In this document: positions 10,663-22,370 of the stretch, piece by piece
How positions within the stretch are numbered: the stretch's first letter is position 1
How the letters are laid out: each line of letters begins with the position of its first letter
The notes under the pieces: model-generated
The model's database searches: none
Told to the model about the DNA's origin: nothing
The model's input: only the letters and a program-made list of their open reading frames with translations
Program-made: the position numbers and the translations under genes
From: Conidiobolus incongruus B7586
Taxonomy: Eukaryota; Entomophthoromycota; Entomophthoromycetes; Entomophthorales; Conidiobolaceae
Direction of reading: 5' to 3'
NCBI GenBank assembly: GCA_000697335.1
Contig: JNEM01008884.1
Span: 1 to 24,267 of the forward strand
DNA: 24,267 nt

Positions 10663-11920
10663 TATTAATAATCAAAAAGAAACGACAATAAGGGAAGAAC
10701 ATAGAGTCAAAAATGTAAAGGGTAATATAAATAGTGGAAATAATTTTGAAACTGCTTTATGTGGTGGGTTATCAGGATTAACATCGAGGTAATTTCTAAT
10801 TATAGCTATATTATTAATATGTTAATTAGCTAGTTTAGACTTGTAAGTAGTCCTTTAGACGTTATCAAAATCAGGTTACAGATTCAAGAACGCAAGCAAC
10901 TTGGAGGCGTAACGTCTACATATAAGTATAGAGGTCTTTATGATACTTTTAAAACGATATTAAGGGAGGAAGGTATCAAGGTAAGTTGAAATTAATTACC
11001 AAATTGATTAAAGATAATAATAGAGCTAGGGTTTCTGGAAAGGTAACTTAAGTGCCGAATATTTATATATAACATACGGTGCCATTCAATTTTTAACTTA
11101 TAAACAAATTGACGGATATTTAAATACTCAAGTATTTAATAGTATATTGAGTAATATATTTAAATTTTAATTAATTGAATTTAGAAATTATATAAGTTGG
11201 ACGATTTTTCTAAATCATTTTTATGCGGTGCGGTTTCTGGTGCAACTGCAACCGTGGCCACATACCCTTTCGATCTTTTAAGGACCAGATTCGCAATTCA
11301 GGGTCATGAAACTGTAAGTATTTGCTAATCATTATTCAGTAGATGGTGTTAATTATTGATTTAGGTATATGAATCAGTATTAGGCGCCATCAAATCAATC
11401 AACCGCCACGAAGGCATATCCGGTTTCTATAAGGGACTCGGCCCAACACTAATACAAATCATACCCTATATGGGATTGATGTTTGGGTGTTATAACTTGA
11501 CAAAAACCGGATTAAACAAAATTCCTGTAAGTTGATTCACTATTCAAACCCATTCTTTTTCTTAACCCAACTCTATAGTACACATTGAAACTTGATGAAT
11601 CCCTCAAAGACTCAATCGCTGGAGCTAGCAGTGGACTCGTATCGAAATTTGGGGTATATCCTCTCGATCTCATCAAGAAACGAAGTCAGGTTCAAAGTCG
11701 ATTACTCTGGTCCAGGTCAGTTATTCATTATACCCACCAAACTAAGCCACTCTCCCTACTCCAAACTATTGCCGCTATTTACAAATTCGACGGGATCTTG
11801 GGTTTTTATAGGGGAATTGTACCAGCACTGTTGAAATCATTACCAACAAGTATGACAACTTTTCTGGTGTTTGGATTTTGTCAGAGATGTTTTAATAGTG
11901 GTAGGGAGGTCAAAATTTAG
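10652..11920 (+). CDS. TPC1: Mitochondrial thiamine pyrophosphate carrier
   Basis: Six exons: 10652-10788, 10839-10980, 11030-11131, 11185-11313, 11365-11526, 11579-11920, giving 337 residues (yeast Tpc1 has about 314). The product imports thiamine pyrophosphate across the inner mitochondrial membrane for pyruvate and 2-oxoglutarate dehydrogenases. Three tandem carrier repeats are visible with signatures SPLDVIKIRLQIQ (P51), YPFDLLRTRFAIQ (P155) and YPLDLIKKRSQVQ (P252), each followed by a glycine-rich aromatic motif such as GFWKGN, GFYKGL and GFYRGI. The second-repeat LLRTRFA and the YGAIQF stretch match the TPP-carrier branch (human SLC25A19) better than other SLC25 members. Introns are 49-53 nt, with phases agreeing throughout. 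The start at 10652 is the only in-frame Met before the first membrane helix. The upstream in-frame ATG at 10592 is closed by TGA. The long third-repeat linker (residues 263-285) is slightly unusual. Confidence 0.9.
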
Positions 11921-14276
11921 TTATTTAGAAATTTTCAACATATATATTAAAATAATACAAATATCATATAATTTAATTAATTAATAAACCGTATTTTACT
12001 AAATAAATCATATAAAGTATTTATTATAAAGCAAAAGTTTAAAAATTTTAAGAATAATTTTATTATTCATATTTATAAATATTTTGGATATATTCGAGCT
12101 TTTTTAGAAATATTTTTTTGAAATACATTAAAATGATTAAATTATTATTAATCCCACAACTTGAAAATTTTAATATTTTATCGAAATAATATAAATATCT
12201 CATTCTCAATTTTTAACTTCATATGATTTCTCATCATCTTTCAATGAAATCCTATCGATTCTCGAATTACTAAAGTGTGATATCATAACAACTATGCTAT
12301 ATTGGTTTATGATATTCCATTCATATCTCGAGTGTATATACTCATGATTTGAAAGTAATTCGTGTAATTGATAATTCTATAGCTATTGGAATTTAATAAT
12401 CAGGTAATTCTATCGTTTATTTTTATTCCTTTTCAAAATGATGGTCGTAATTTGCGTTTGAATGACTATTGGGGAAGCACCCGCCAGTGCTTCGATACTC
12501 ATTAGTCTATTGTGTAAACAACTTTTTTCTGAGTTTATTATTAAATTAATATATATATATAATTTGTTGACGAATATTTTATTAACTTTATTTTTTGATA
12601 GGTAATGGAATATATTATTTCAATTCAGTATTCTTAAATATATACTAATAAAAGTCGAATTTTCAATTTTAATATCCATATTATTCTTTTCTGTTATTAA
12701 ATTTTATTTATTTTAATATTTTATTTATTGGAATACCACATTATTTCCATTAGTCAACGTTTAACATGATATGATTTAGAAATATACACCTTTATATATA
12801 CTAATAATCCAAATTCTATCAAACTAATTGAATTTTTGCTTAGTAAAAAATTCTAAAATTTTTGAAATGAATATTTTCTTTTGTTGAAATTATATTGTCA
12901 ATTGAAAAGAATTCATATCAATTCATTTGTTAATTAATAGTGTCCAATATACTCAATATTATCATTGATTGATTTATTATTTTGATTTGGAAATGAAATT
13001 AGATTCATTAAAAAAATATTTTGATTCAATTTATTTGGAAATGAAAAATAGATAGATTTTAGATTCAATAAAGATTTTTGAATATTAATTTTTAAAATTG
13101 CTCTCATTCAGTGATTTCCAAATTGAGTAATCATATTATAGTTATTACTTGATATGAAATCAAAAGTGCGCAATTAGTAATTAAAAACATTAATAATAAA
13201 GGTAAATACAGTCCTTTTCAGTTTAGTTATATCAGCTAATTATAATATTAATAATGCCATCCAATAAGTTTTTATAATATTTTAAAAATAATTAAAAAGT
13301 AAGGAATTGAATTAATATTGGATAAAATTATTGGTATGTTTATGTATATTTAAGCCTATCAGAATTAATATACACATTTTAAAAATTATAGCTTTTAAAT
13401 CCTATATTCAATATATCAAAACACAATATAATATTATGTCAACTCAATATTTTTCAAAAATTTAATCAACAATTTGGGAATTTCGAAAAACCAGAATGAC
13501 ATCATAATGATGTGTTTTGTATATTAACACTTTCTACAAAAATACACCAAATTTTACTTGCATTCGCCACAAAATAATAATACAAATATATGTATGAAAT
13601 TGTATAGCGCATTATAGAATTTGAAAAAATAATAGAATATTATTATTGATTGCGCAACTCGAACAATTTCAAATATTAAACCATGTAAATAACCAATATT
13701 TTCAAAATAATTGATATGGCGTGCCTTTATTGATAAGTGAATTTATTTAGATAAATGCTTATATATAATGAAATATAACTGGAATCGAAATACTATGATA
13801 TAATTTAAATATATATTTGATGAATATCTTTTCTTCAATTTGACGAGGATAATATTCTATTAAATTAATAAAATTTCATATATCAAAAGTATTTAGATTT
13901 TTCAACTTGCACACCTAATAAATCTGAGAACATTGATTGCAATGGCGATCTGTTGATGTGTTAAATATATATTGATGTAAAGAAAATAATATATATTAAT
14001 TTAAATATCAATTTATATATATCAATATTTTATACTATAAAATTACAGTTTAAATCATGTTATAATAAATCTAATTTCAATACTTTTTTATACACAATAT
14101 AACAAGAAATTCTATCTACATATAAAATTCCAATTCGGATTAAAATTGATTTCAAAATCAATGAATTTAAATTTCATCAAATTATCCTTAATAAACTAAG
14201 TGTTACAAATTATTTACATTCATCTTTTTCAATTATTTTTAAAATTATTACCAATTCAAATTATCAAAAAATAAAT
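11921..14276. other. Long intergenic region between TPC1 and the syntaxin gene
   Basis: There is no coding frame, and no tRNA or snRNA that I can recognise. G+C is low but clearly higher than in the transposon stack, with ordinary CG dinucleotides and no repeat partner found. It includes TA-rich runs (for example near 12550), a perfect 7-bp hairpin at 12474-12493 and a palindrome ACATCAT-A-ATGATGT at 13499-13513. The last few hundred bases should contain the syntaxin promoter and leader. Confidence 0.5.
12474..12493. other. Perfect GC-containing hairpin in AT-rich spacer
   Basis: GAAGCAC (12474-12480) pairs with GTGCTTC (12487-12493) around the loop CCGCCA. It stands out in a spacer with few GC-rich stretches. 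No terminator-like U tract follows directly, and fungal nuclear genes do not end this way. It could belong to a small non-coding RNA or be chance. Confidence 0.3.
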
Positions 14277-15405
14277 ATGAGTTTTAACGATTTAGAACAG
14301 GGATTTGGCGGAAGTCCTTACAATAATTCTAGATCTAATACTCCCATAACAGATGGTAATTCTTCTATCTATTAACTACAATTAATACTAATTGCAATTA
14401 AGAGAGTCAACGACTTCCAAAAGAAATTACTAAATTAATCTACCGAATTACTACCAATGTGAATACGATGCAGAGATTGGTAACGCATTTGGGTACACCT
14501 AAAGACAATCAGAATATCAGAAACCAACTGTAATACATAAGTTATTATTCGAATACTTTTTACTAACCAATTAATAGTCACGATTTGACCGAACGCACTC
14601 GGCTTGTAGTGAAGGAAACTACGCACCAAATTAAAATGTTGACAGTAGAAGTGGATAATTTGTCACCTACACAACTAGTAATACCCCATCAATTCCTCGA
14701 CATATAATGTACTAATTCAATTTTAGAAGCAACGCAAATTAGAACAACAAAAATTGAGTAAAGATTTCAGTAAAGCATTAGAACAATTCCAACATGTGCA
14801 GAGAGTTTCAGCCGAGAAGAGTAGAGAAGTTGTTGATATTTTGCATAATAGACAACAACAAGATTTACAGTACATAATTTTATATTCATGTGTTATGTGA
14901 ATATTAATTGTATTTTAGGAGTGCCGAAAATACAGAAGATTGGGATACTTCTACAGTTTGGATGGAAGGAAACAAAAGGTAACAAATTCTCAATTATACA
15001 ACGATTACATTCTAATATTTTCTATAGAGCCCAACTCGAACAACTGGATAACGATATTCAATTCAACGAGTCTCTAATCCAAGAACGAGAGCGCGAAATC
15101 AGAGAGATCGAAAGTGGAATAACCGAACTCAATGAAATATTCAGAGACTTGGGTACATTTGTGAATGAGCAACAACATTTGTTAGGTAATATTTATGCAC
15201 CAATTTCATCACTATCATTATTTATGAGTTTTATTTAGATAATATTGAAACCAATGTGACGAACATTGCAACGAATACAGGAAGTGCAACGAACGAATTG
15301 AGACAAGCCAACGATTACCAAAAGAGAGCTAGAAATTCTCTTTGTTTCATATTTATTATTTTAACTGTAATTGTCGTAGTATTTGTTCTCGTACTATTAG
15401 GTTAA
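14277..15405 (+). CDS. PEP12: Endosomal/vacuolar t-SNARE, syntaxin of the Pep12 class
   Basis: Seven exons: 14277-14355, 14403-14529, 14578-14677, 14727-14869, 14919-14978, 15028-15185, 15239-15405, giving 277 residues (yeast Pep12 has 288). It is a Qa-SNARE for fusion of Golgi-derived vesicles with late endosome/vacuole. An N-terminal Habc-like helical region covers about 29-135 (LPKEITKLIYRITTNVNTMQ onward). The SNARE motif spans about 185-247 with ERERE(I)REIE and ELNEIFRDLGTFVNEQ. The zero-layer glutamine is Q218. A single C-terminal membrane anchor is at about 256-276, with only one residue beyond it, so it is tail-anchored. Introns are 47-53 nt; donors include GTAATA and GTACAT, and one acceptor is AAG. 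The match to syntaxin 7/Pep12 is stronger than to plasma-membrane Sso1 or Golgi Sed5. Assignment to Pep12 rather than vacuolar Vam3 is an inference, since many fungi have one protein for both. Confidence 0.88.
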
Positions 15406-16007
15406 TAATACTTTATTTTTGTTTATTACTATTTGTTGAAAATTAATTCGTTTTTAATTTATCCTATAAATAAGGTTTTTAATCTAATAAATATGATTAA
15501 ATATCTCGAATGATATTTACTTAGTTTTTTAACATTTATTAGACATTTATAATTTTATATAATATTAGAAAGATAAATCCATTGACTCATTAGTAATAAC
15601 TAAATTTTATATCATCTATATGTAACTTATATCATTATATTAATTTTTTAAATTTAAAACACATTATATGATTATACTATGATTAAATACTGATAAATAT
15701 TACTGGAAGTATTGAAGATCAACTTTAATAATAATTCAACGTGAATTGAACAATATTGATCCTTATGCTTCAAATATTTAATATTAATGTGGCAAGATAT
15801 AAATATCTGAAAATAATATGAATATTGTGATAAATTCAATGTAAGAGATTTATTATCAATTGACATGTATTATTAAATGTTAATTGATATATGATTTTGC
15901 TATGTTTGATATAATTTTTACATGGTAATTGTTCATTACTTAAATGTGATTGATGGTAGATAATATTGGATAGAATGATGTGATTGGTAAATGTTAATAA
16001 TTAGTAT
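15406..16007. other. Convergent spacer between syntaxin and MED14
   Basis: The 602 bp hold the 3' ends of two converging genes and no coding signal. The only open frame on the minus strand (15672-15866) has no family resemblance and biased AT-rich codons, so I do not call it. Poly(A) signals cannot be separated from the AT background. Confidence 0.5.
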
Positions 16008-19000
16008 TTAAAAGTATTCGGTAGCATTGCTGGTTTCGGTATTGGATGGATTAAAATTGGTGAGGAAGGTTTGAATCTTTCCACTTAGTGGAGAATCTTT
16101 AAAAGTCTGATCATTACGAAGACTGTCAAATTGTTCAGAGATAGCTTTGGGAGTATTGGGATCGTCAGTGTTCACAGTGATTTCCTTGGAGAAGGAATTG
16201 TAACTGATAGGAAGTGGTACATCAACATTGTTGAAATGGAGATTGAACAGAAGGTTGAGTGTCCCGGCTTCATTGTTGTAATCAACCACTTTGGTTGCAA
16301 AGTTATTGGATGGGGAAATGAGTTGGAGTGAGATGATGTTATTGGACTGCTGGTTGCTGATCTCGAAGCATGCGATCACCATCTTTAGGAGTGAGGCTGG
16401 CAGTAGGAGTAGCATGACCATACCTTTAGACACAAGCATCGCATTATACTTATTAGAGTTGAGTTGTTTTTCAATATGTATTTTAAGCTGTTGCAGCTCA
16501 GATGTGGTGAACTGGTTTGTTCTAGGCTTCAATTCAATATTCCAATTACACAATCTCTCAAGTTTTAATGTCACAATAAATTCTGGAGTTTGAAATCTAG
16601 CAGTATAGTGTGGCCACTCAACTCCTGGAGTAATTTTAGGTTCTTCTCTCTGGTCCCAAACAAGAAGGAAGCGAAGTAAATTAATATTACAGAAGAACCA
16701 GTCCACTGCAAGCAATAAATAGAATGTATTTTCAGGGTTTGTCTTAATCACTCCTGATTCACTTACAGAGACAGTGCTTGAAGAACTTTCTGGAATTAGT
16801 TGATCGATTAAACCGGGAATATGCTGAACCAAATCACGTGAGAGTTGGTTGGTATCGGGCGTCAAATGCTGATTAACAATCCATGATGATTTGGCCTCTG
16901 GTACAATGGTTTTAGGTTTCCATGGTGCTGGTGTTATAACCTTTGAAGTGGAGGAATCGTCATCAATAGTCTTATTGACATAGGCGAAAGCAACTCTGTC
17001 ATCTTTGAGAAGAGTCAAGTCGAAAGAAAAGTTAGAAGTATAAAAAACTCTGAACTGATTTTCAGATCTAGGAATAACACTGCATTTCCTTTTACCATCC
17101 AATTCGTGACGATCAATTCCATTAACAAGATGAAAAGTGTCGCGAATAATATGGACCAAACCCCTTAGCGATTTAGTACGATTTAAATAAGCATGAAGGA
17201 ATGGCTGAGTTAAGACAAATGGGTTTCTGAGATTGCTGGAAGTGGTTGGAAAATCCAAATGGTATTGTCCACGAGCATTCGATTTAGATTCTGGTTTCCA
17301 TGTGACTCCAATATGGTATTTGTCATCATATAATAGAACAAGGCTGTTGCAAGAATACAAATTAATATCAATATTGGCATTGGTATACCATTTGTGATAA
17401 TAAATTTGATGAGTTAAACTTGCAACATGAGTGAATATATGCCAATCAGCAACAAAAGAGTTCCAACAGTCATTTAAATCAATATATGTGAAAGTGAGAT
17501 AAGTGCCTGAAACATCGATACACCAATGGTTTGGAAGCGACATTGATGTGTTTCTTGTGGCATTTGTAGCATGTGGGAATTCTGAATGGTTTAGTTGAAT
17601 TTTGAAAGATACAGATTTGCGATCGGAAGAATCCTGAACCACAGAAATGGGGCCAATCCATCCAGCGACTGGAGATGGAAGGTCTGGAGAGTGATGGGGA
17701 GTAAATTCAAACATTGCTTCATTAGCTGGATTATTAAGCGTTGGTAAAAAGCTCTTAATTTGAGTATCTTGTCCAGGGAATAAAGTGGGGAGGCCTCGAG
17801 TAAGAAGGGGTTCAATTTTAAGGTAAGCAGCAAGATCTAGGCCTAATTGAGAAATGGATTTGAGACGTTGAATATCCCAAAGATCTTGCTTGTTTGGCAT
17901 TGGAACTTGATAAAAACTGAGCTTAATGTCATCATTCATTGTAGTATCGGCTTCTAAATGATTAATGGATATTTCTCTGAAACAAGATATTGTCCTCTTT
18001 TGAGTCGAGGGATTCAATTCTATTATTACAATCCAACAATGAAGGGAATGATCACTCGTAGTAAATACCAAATGGTACTGAGAATGTGAAGAAAATTGAA
18101 GGAATAAGGCTCTCTTTGCTTGATTTCCAAATATACTATTTTCACCAGGTTTGAAGGGGATTGGATTGACAGGTAATAAATCGCAAAATGTTGAAATGGA
18201 TTTGATATCTTCTAATATCATGAAGAAGCGCAATTCCATCATTAAGTTAGAGGAATTTTCGGGGTTTTCATTCAATTTCTTTGCCATTTCAGAGACCACA
18301 GATTGTCGTTCCGCATCATGAACTAGGGTAAGATTCACTTTTCCAGACCTTGGATCAACTGTTAGCTTGGCTGATCTTTGGTATCCGTATGCAACGCTCA
18401 AGTATGGGACTTGGTCTTCAGAATTATGTAGTTGAACTTGATCGGGTGAAAAGTTAGCATAACCACGATTCGCTTTAAGGATGATATCCCTGTAAGTATA
18501 TAAAATCAAAACGGAATGTGCTCTAACTACTTCTAAAAGGATCTTTTCAAAGTCGAGACAAGATGGATCCACTTTGAACATTTCTGAAATGGATTTCGAA
18601 AAGAAAGGGTTCACCGATATGAGTTTTCCGTGCTTCCACTCTGTGATAGGTGGATCGACTTTAGATTGTAATGAGATAGTAAAGGAGTGTTGTTCCGAGT
18701 TTCCCAAATTGGTGTAACTGTCCTTAAAGCTGGGAGATCCCTTGGCAGTCCAGTAATTCACCATGAGACTGGTAGCTGTTGGATTTAAAGAAATTTGAAG
18801 TTGCCCGGCCCATGTCATCTGTAGAAGAGAGATAGCCTGAATGTTCAAAGTTTCTAACATAAGGATACCACAAAAATTATGGAGGAATTTATGTAGAGTT
18901 GCGATATCACTCTTTTTGGCTTTCTTGTCAACTTCTGTGGGAGGTTCTGGTACTGGGACACCAGGAGGATATTGCTTAAGATGCGGAGGTAAAAGATGCT

Positions 19001-20092
19001 GTTGAGCTGTATATTCCAGTTGCGATTGCTGGCCAGGTGTCAAAATGGAACGAGAATCTTCTTTCAAATGATTTTGATTTACTAAAATTTTGACAGTAAT
19101 TAAGTGCCAAGGTAAACTCGTATCAAGACCTCTTAAAGTTAACACAACCTCATATTCATCTTTTACAGTGAAAGTTAGTTTGGCATCTTCGACATGTTTT
19201 GTATGCGTTAGCCAATTTGGAATATCTTCAATGCTAATTAACTTTAATAAAACGAAATCATTCACCATACTTAAAGTATTGCGTATTTCATCTTCTGACA
19301 GAGGTTCAGAACGAACAAATTGATCTTTTATTATTTTAGGTAATCCTACAAAACTACCCGTTGTTAACACGTCTATGGCATTCTTGATATCGTAATTTCG
19401 AACTCTATAAGGAATTAAAATGAATAACCTTATCAATTGAACTATAGTTTAATTAAGTACCTTAAATTAGGTAAAGTTTGATAAAAATTATATAAATCAT
19501 TAACTGAGGAATTAAATAGTTGATTTTGCGTATTTAAAAATCCAATAATATTCTAAGTTGACATAACTCAGTACCTAGATTAAGAAAAATACAAAAATAA
19601 AAGATTACCTGACATTTCTGAATAGAACTCGCTTTAGCAGCCCACTTGACAAGTACTAACACTTTAGCGAGCTTATCCCTATAATTTTGGACATAATTTA
19701 AAAGAGTCTCCTTCTTTTCGTTACCTGTCTGAGATTCCAAACTAAAAAAATCAAATTAATTTTATGATTTGAAAGTGTTAAATAATATTTACATACACGT
19801 CAACCATCATATTCAGTTCATTATTAGCTTGATAAATAAAATTTTGTACGAGTTGTCGCAAGGGAACAGTATTAAAAGTATCAGTAGGTAAGGTTAAAAA
19901 TGCTGGGGACGAAGCTTCACCTCCTTCGGAGTTAGAATTATCGGGTATAGCATCGGGTGTAGGTTCTCTATCTTCAAGCGATAATTTTGAGTTCAATCCA
20001 TTTGTTGAAATTTCTTGTTTTATAGCGGGGTCTCTACCGTTGTTGGTATTGTTCTGATAATTGGAAAATTCTAGGGGAGATTGATTGGTCAT
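16008..20092 (-). CDS. MED14: Mediator complex subunit 14 (Rgr1)
   Basis: Four exons on the minus strand: 20092-19797, 19741-19609, 19552-19461, 19404-16008. Introns are 55, 56 and 56 nt (donors GTATGT, GTAATC, GTACTT), giving 1305 residues. Med14 is the scaffold joining the head, middle and tail modules of Mediator and passes activator signals to RNA polymerase II. An acidic, low-complexity N terminus (1-70) precedes the conserved Med14 N-terminal domain starting at VPLRQLVQNFIYQANNEL (76-93). It continues through NYRDKLAKVLVLVKWA, SIQKCQNIIGFLNTQNQLF and LPNLRVRNYDI (about 170-179). A proline-rich linker (313-328) and a long, less conserved repeat-containing tail follow. Length lies between yeast Rgr1 (about 1080) and human MED14 (about 1450). 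All three introns fall in the first 180 codons and the remaining 3.4 kb is one open exon. The start is the first ATG of an open frame that splices in phase. It shares a divergent upstream region with YJU2. Confidence 0.9.
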
Positions 20093-21270
20093 GGATAATA
20101 GTAATGATGTTAAATTATTGACGAAATATTTTTAAGTTTTCTAGTTATGTTTTAAAGATGTATTATTGGATATTAAATAGATATGTTAAGTTTTAAAATA
20201 TATAAAAACAGTCCGATTGACAATATATATAAATATATAAATATATATTTATATCAAGTTGTTTTTAATTATTTTTTAAATTTTTTCAAATTTAAAAAAT
20301 TAAAATTAAAAAGTGATTTTATTTGGGGGATTTGAGCTGAATTTTATACTGTTATTTGGATGTTGAAAGAATCTTTTGGAATGTAAACTGGATTCTGATT
20401 GGCTGATTTCGGAATTTGAGGGAGAATGATTAGGTTGGTTGAGTAAGTAGAATTAATGAAAAGGTTCATTTGAGAATTTTCAAATGCAGAATAAATATAT
20501 AATTAAATATATATAAATTAATTTGATATACATTAATGTCAATTACCAATAATGGGTTACCTAATTATTAATATCGAGTCAGGGATTCATTATTATATAA
20601 TATTAAAATTTTATAGGAGATATTGTATTATGATATTTTTTGGTTGAGAAAAACAGAAAATTGCTTTTAACATATGAATCAATGATAGCTTGAATGATTG
20701 AATATTATGTTATTAAATGGTTTAAAAAACAGGACCTAAAACCATTAATAATATTAATATATTGATATTGTTACGAGCGAATATATAATGATTGGTGTGT
20801 ATAAATAAATAGAGTGAAATACCCAAAAGGTGATATTCACAAAAGATTAAATTAATTAATAATAGGGCCTAAAATATCTAAGTTGAATAAACTAACAAAA
20901 TGAGCTCATAATGAAGGACATAAATTAATTTAAAATAGATAAGACTCAATAATTAACCTTAACATTTAAAATAAACTGTATTATTTGAAATAATAATATC
21001 TACATGTGATGATTTAAAATGCTCCAAGTACTTAATGTAATATGAAACTGAATGTGTTTATTTAAATATATATCTTCTATATTCATTATAATTATCCAAA
21101 TCTAAATTCAAATATTGTATATTCATATCTTAAATTATTTAAACAACCCTTTGTTGAAAATATATAATCCCATAATAATTGATATTTATCTCTAAATATA
21201 AATTTACCACTAGTTTAGAATTTCAAATTAATTTCAAACTAGATTTCAAAATTAACATAAATAACCACAA
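20093..21270. promoter_or_regulatory. Divergent upstream region of MED14 and YJU2
   Basis: The 1.18 kb spacer separates two start codons pointing away from each other, so it should hold both promoters and leaders. It contains a CCAAT-box consensus at 20395-20406, TA-rich runs near 20219-20255 and 20500-20520, and no open frame. Nothing suggests a third gene. It is not established from sequence whether the two genes share one bidirectional promoter, since the distance also allows two separate ones. Confidence 0.5.
20395..20406 (-). promoter_or_regulatory. CCAAT box (NF-Y/Hap2-3-5 site)
   Basis: The plus strand reads CTGATTGGCTGA, a full match to the extended NF-Y consensus CTGATTGGYYRR, so CCAAT lies on the MED14 strand about 300 bp upstream of its start codon. 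The extended match makes chance less likely than a bare CCAAT, but binding is not shown. It could serve MED14, YJU2 or both. Confidence 0.45.
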
Positions 21271-22158
21271 ATGTCAGAACGTAAAGTATTAAATAAATAT
21301 TACCCACCCGATTTCGATCCCAGTATAATTCCAAGACGCTCCGGAGTAAAGAGTGGTCAACACAAAGTACGTCTCATGGCACCATTCTCCATGCAATGTA
21401 CAACATGTGGCGAGTACATTTACAAAGGCAAGAAATTTAACGCTCGTAAAGAAACTGTGAGCGGTGAAATGTATTTAACCATTAAAATTTTTAGATTTTA
21501 TATTAGATGCCCGAGATGTTCCGCTGAATTGACTTTTAAAACAGATCCTAAAAATACCGATTATGTAGCCGAGCACGGTGTCACGCGCAATTTTGAGCCT
21601 TGGAGGGATTTGTCTAAAGAGAAGGAAGACCGTATGAAGGAGAGAGAAATGGAGGAATTGAATAATCCCTTAAAAGCACTCGAGAATAGGACTTTGGACT
21701 CCAAGAGAGAAATGGAAATTGCAGATAAATTAGATGAAATCCGTACTCGAAACGCTAGGAACGAAAGAATTGATGCCGAGGAGGTGCTACTCAAATTGGA
21801 AAAGGAGAATGCTCACAATTCCGAGGAGGAGTACGAGGCTGAGGCTAAGAAAGTTTTTGAATTGAAACGTAAACGTGAACTCAAGGAATTAGAAAGAGGC
21901 CCTAAAAACTCTAAAATTCAAGATCCTTTAGAGAATGAAGAGGAAGTTAACGTTGATCAAGTCATACAACCAATAACATCAGAAAATACTTGGACACTGA
22001 AAAAAGAAACATCAAACAGTTCTCAATCCTCTAATCCGTTTGGAATCTTGAAAAAGTCTAAAACTGATGCAAATGAATCCAAGACAAAACCTACTGAAGA
22101 ACCAATTAATGTCATGTCACTCTTAGGTGATTATGGTAGTTCTTCTGACGAAGAATAA
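21271..22158 (+). CDS. YJU2: Spliceosome factor Yju2 (CWC16 family)
   Basis: A single exon of 295 residues. Yju2 joins the Prp19-linked spliceosome and promotes the first catalytic step (branching). The N terminus [20 protein letters not shown] is the family hallmark, followed by the conserved core ([20 protein letters not shown]). A zinc site is formed by C43-x2-C46 and C80-x2-C83, ending in TRNFEPWRD (about 105-113). A charged helical region (about 114-212) rich in Glu/Lys follows, then a low-complexity tail ending [12 protein letters not shown], as in many Yju2/CCDC94 proteins. It is not the related CCDC130/Saf4 type, whose N terminus differs. It is the only intronless gene of the four. 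The start is fixed by the family N terminus. It lies divergent to MED14, with decayed repeats beginning about 0.8 kb downstream. Confidence 0.93.
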   Translation: MSERKVLNKYYPPDFDPSIIPRRSGVKSGQHKVRLMAPFSMQCTTCGEYIYKGKKFNARKETVSGEMYLTIKIFRFYIRCPRCSAELTFKTDPKNTDYVAEHGVTRNFEPWRDLSKEKEDRMKEREMEELNNPLKALENRTLDSKREMEIADKLDEIRTRNARNERIDAEEVLLKLEKENAHNSEEEYEAEAKKVFELKRKRELKELERGPKNSKIQDPLENEEEVNVDQVIQPITSENTWTLKKETSNSSQSSNPFGILKKSKTDANESKTKPTEEPINVMSLLGDYGSSSDEE

Positions 22159-22370
22159 CTTCAGGAATATCTTAATATTCACACATACAATTCAGTCAAC
22201 TTAGTAATAGCTATTATATAATATAAAACCTATTTTAAAAATATTATAGAATATATTTTTCCTTAATATATAGGTTTCACATTTTTAACATTATATAATT
22301 AAATTCTGCTGCATATTATTCAAAATAAATATATCCATTAATATCAATCAATTTCTATAAATCGCATGCA
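22159..22370. other. Downstream flank of YJU2
   Basis: This AT-rich stretch, with no gene, should contain the YJU2 3' untranslated region and polyadenylation site. It ends where a markedly more G+C-rich island begins. Confidence 0.45.

Noticed and set aside
11585-11920. Separate 111-residue protein starting at 11585
   Set aside because: It is the last exon of the TPP carrier. The true exon begins at 11579 and joins in phase to five upstream exons with the other two carrier repeats.
12437-12533. Box C/D snoRNA candidate
   Set aside because: The C-like box is imperfect and there is no terminal stem or recognised guide sequence. Such short motifs are common by chance.
14888-15238. 116-codon plus-strand open frame
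   Set aside because: It reads through two introns of the syntaxin gene. The spliced model gives a continuous Pep12-type protein and explains the sequence better.
15672-15866. Minus-strand 64-codon frame in the convergent spacer
   Set aside because: AT-biased, no family resemblance, and expected by chance in DNA of this composition.
16131-16593. Plus-strand frames opposite MED14
   Set aside because: They are antisense shadows of the long MED14 exon, with no recognisable domains.
19436-19436. ATG at 19436 as the MED14 start
   Set aside because: It lies inside an intron. Upstream exons restore the conserved Med14 N-terminal domain, and the frame joins in phase.
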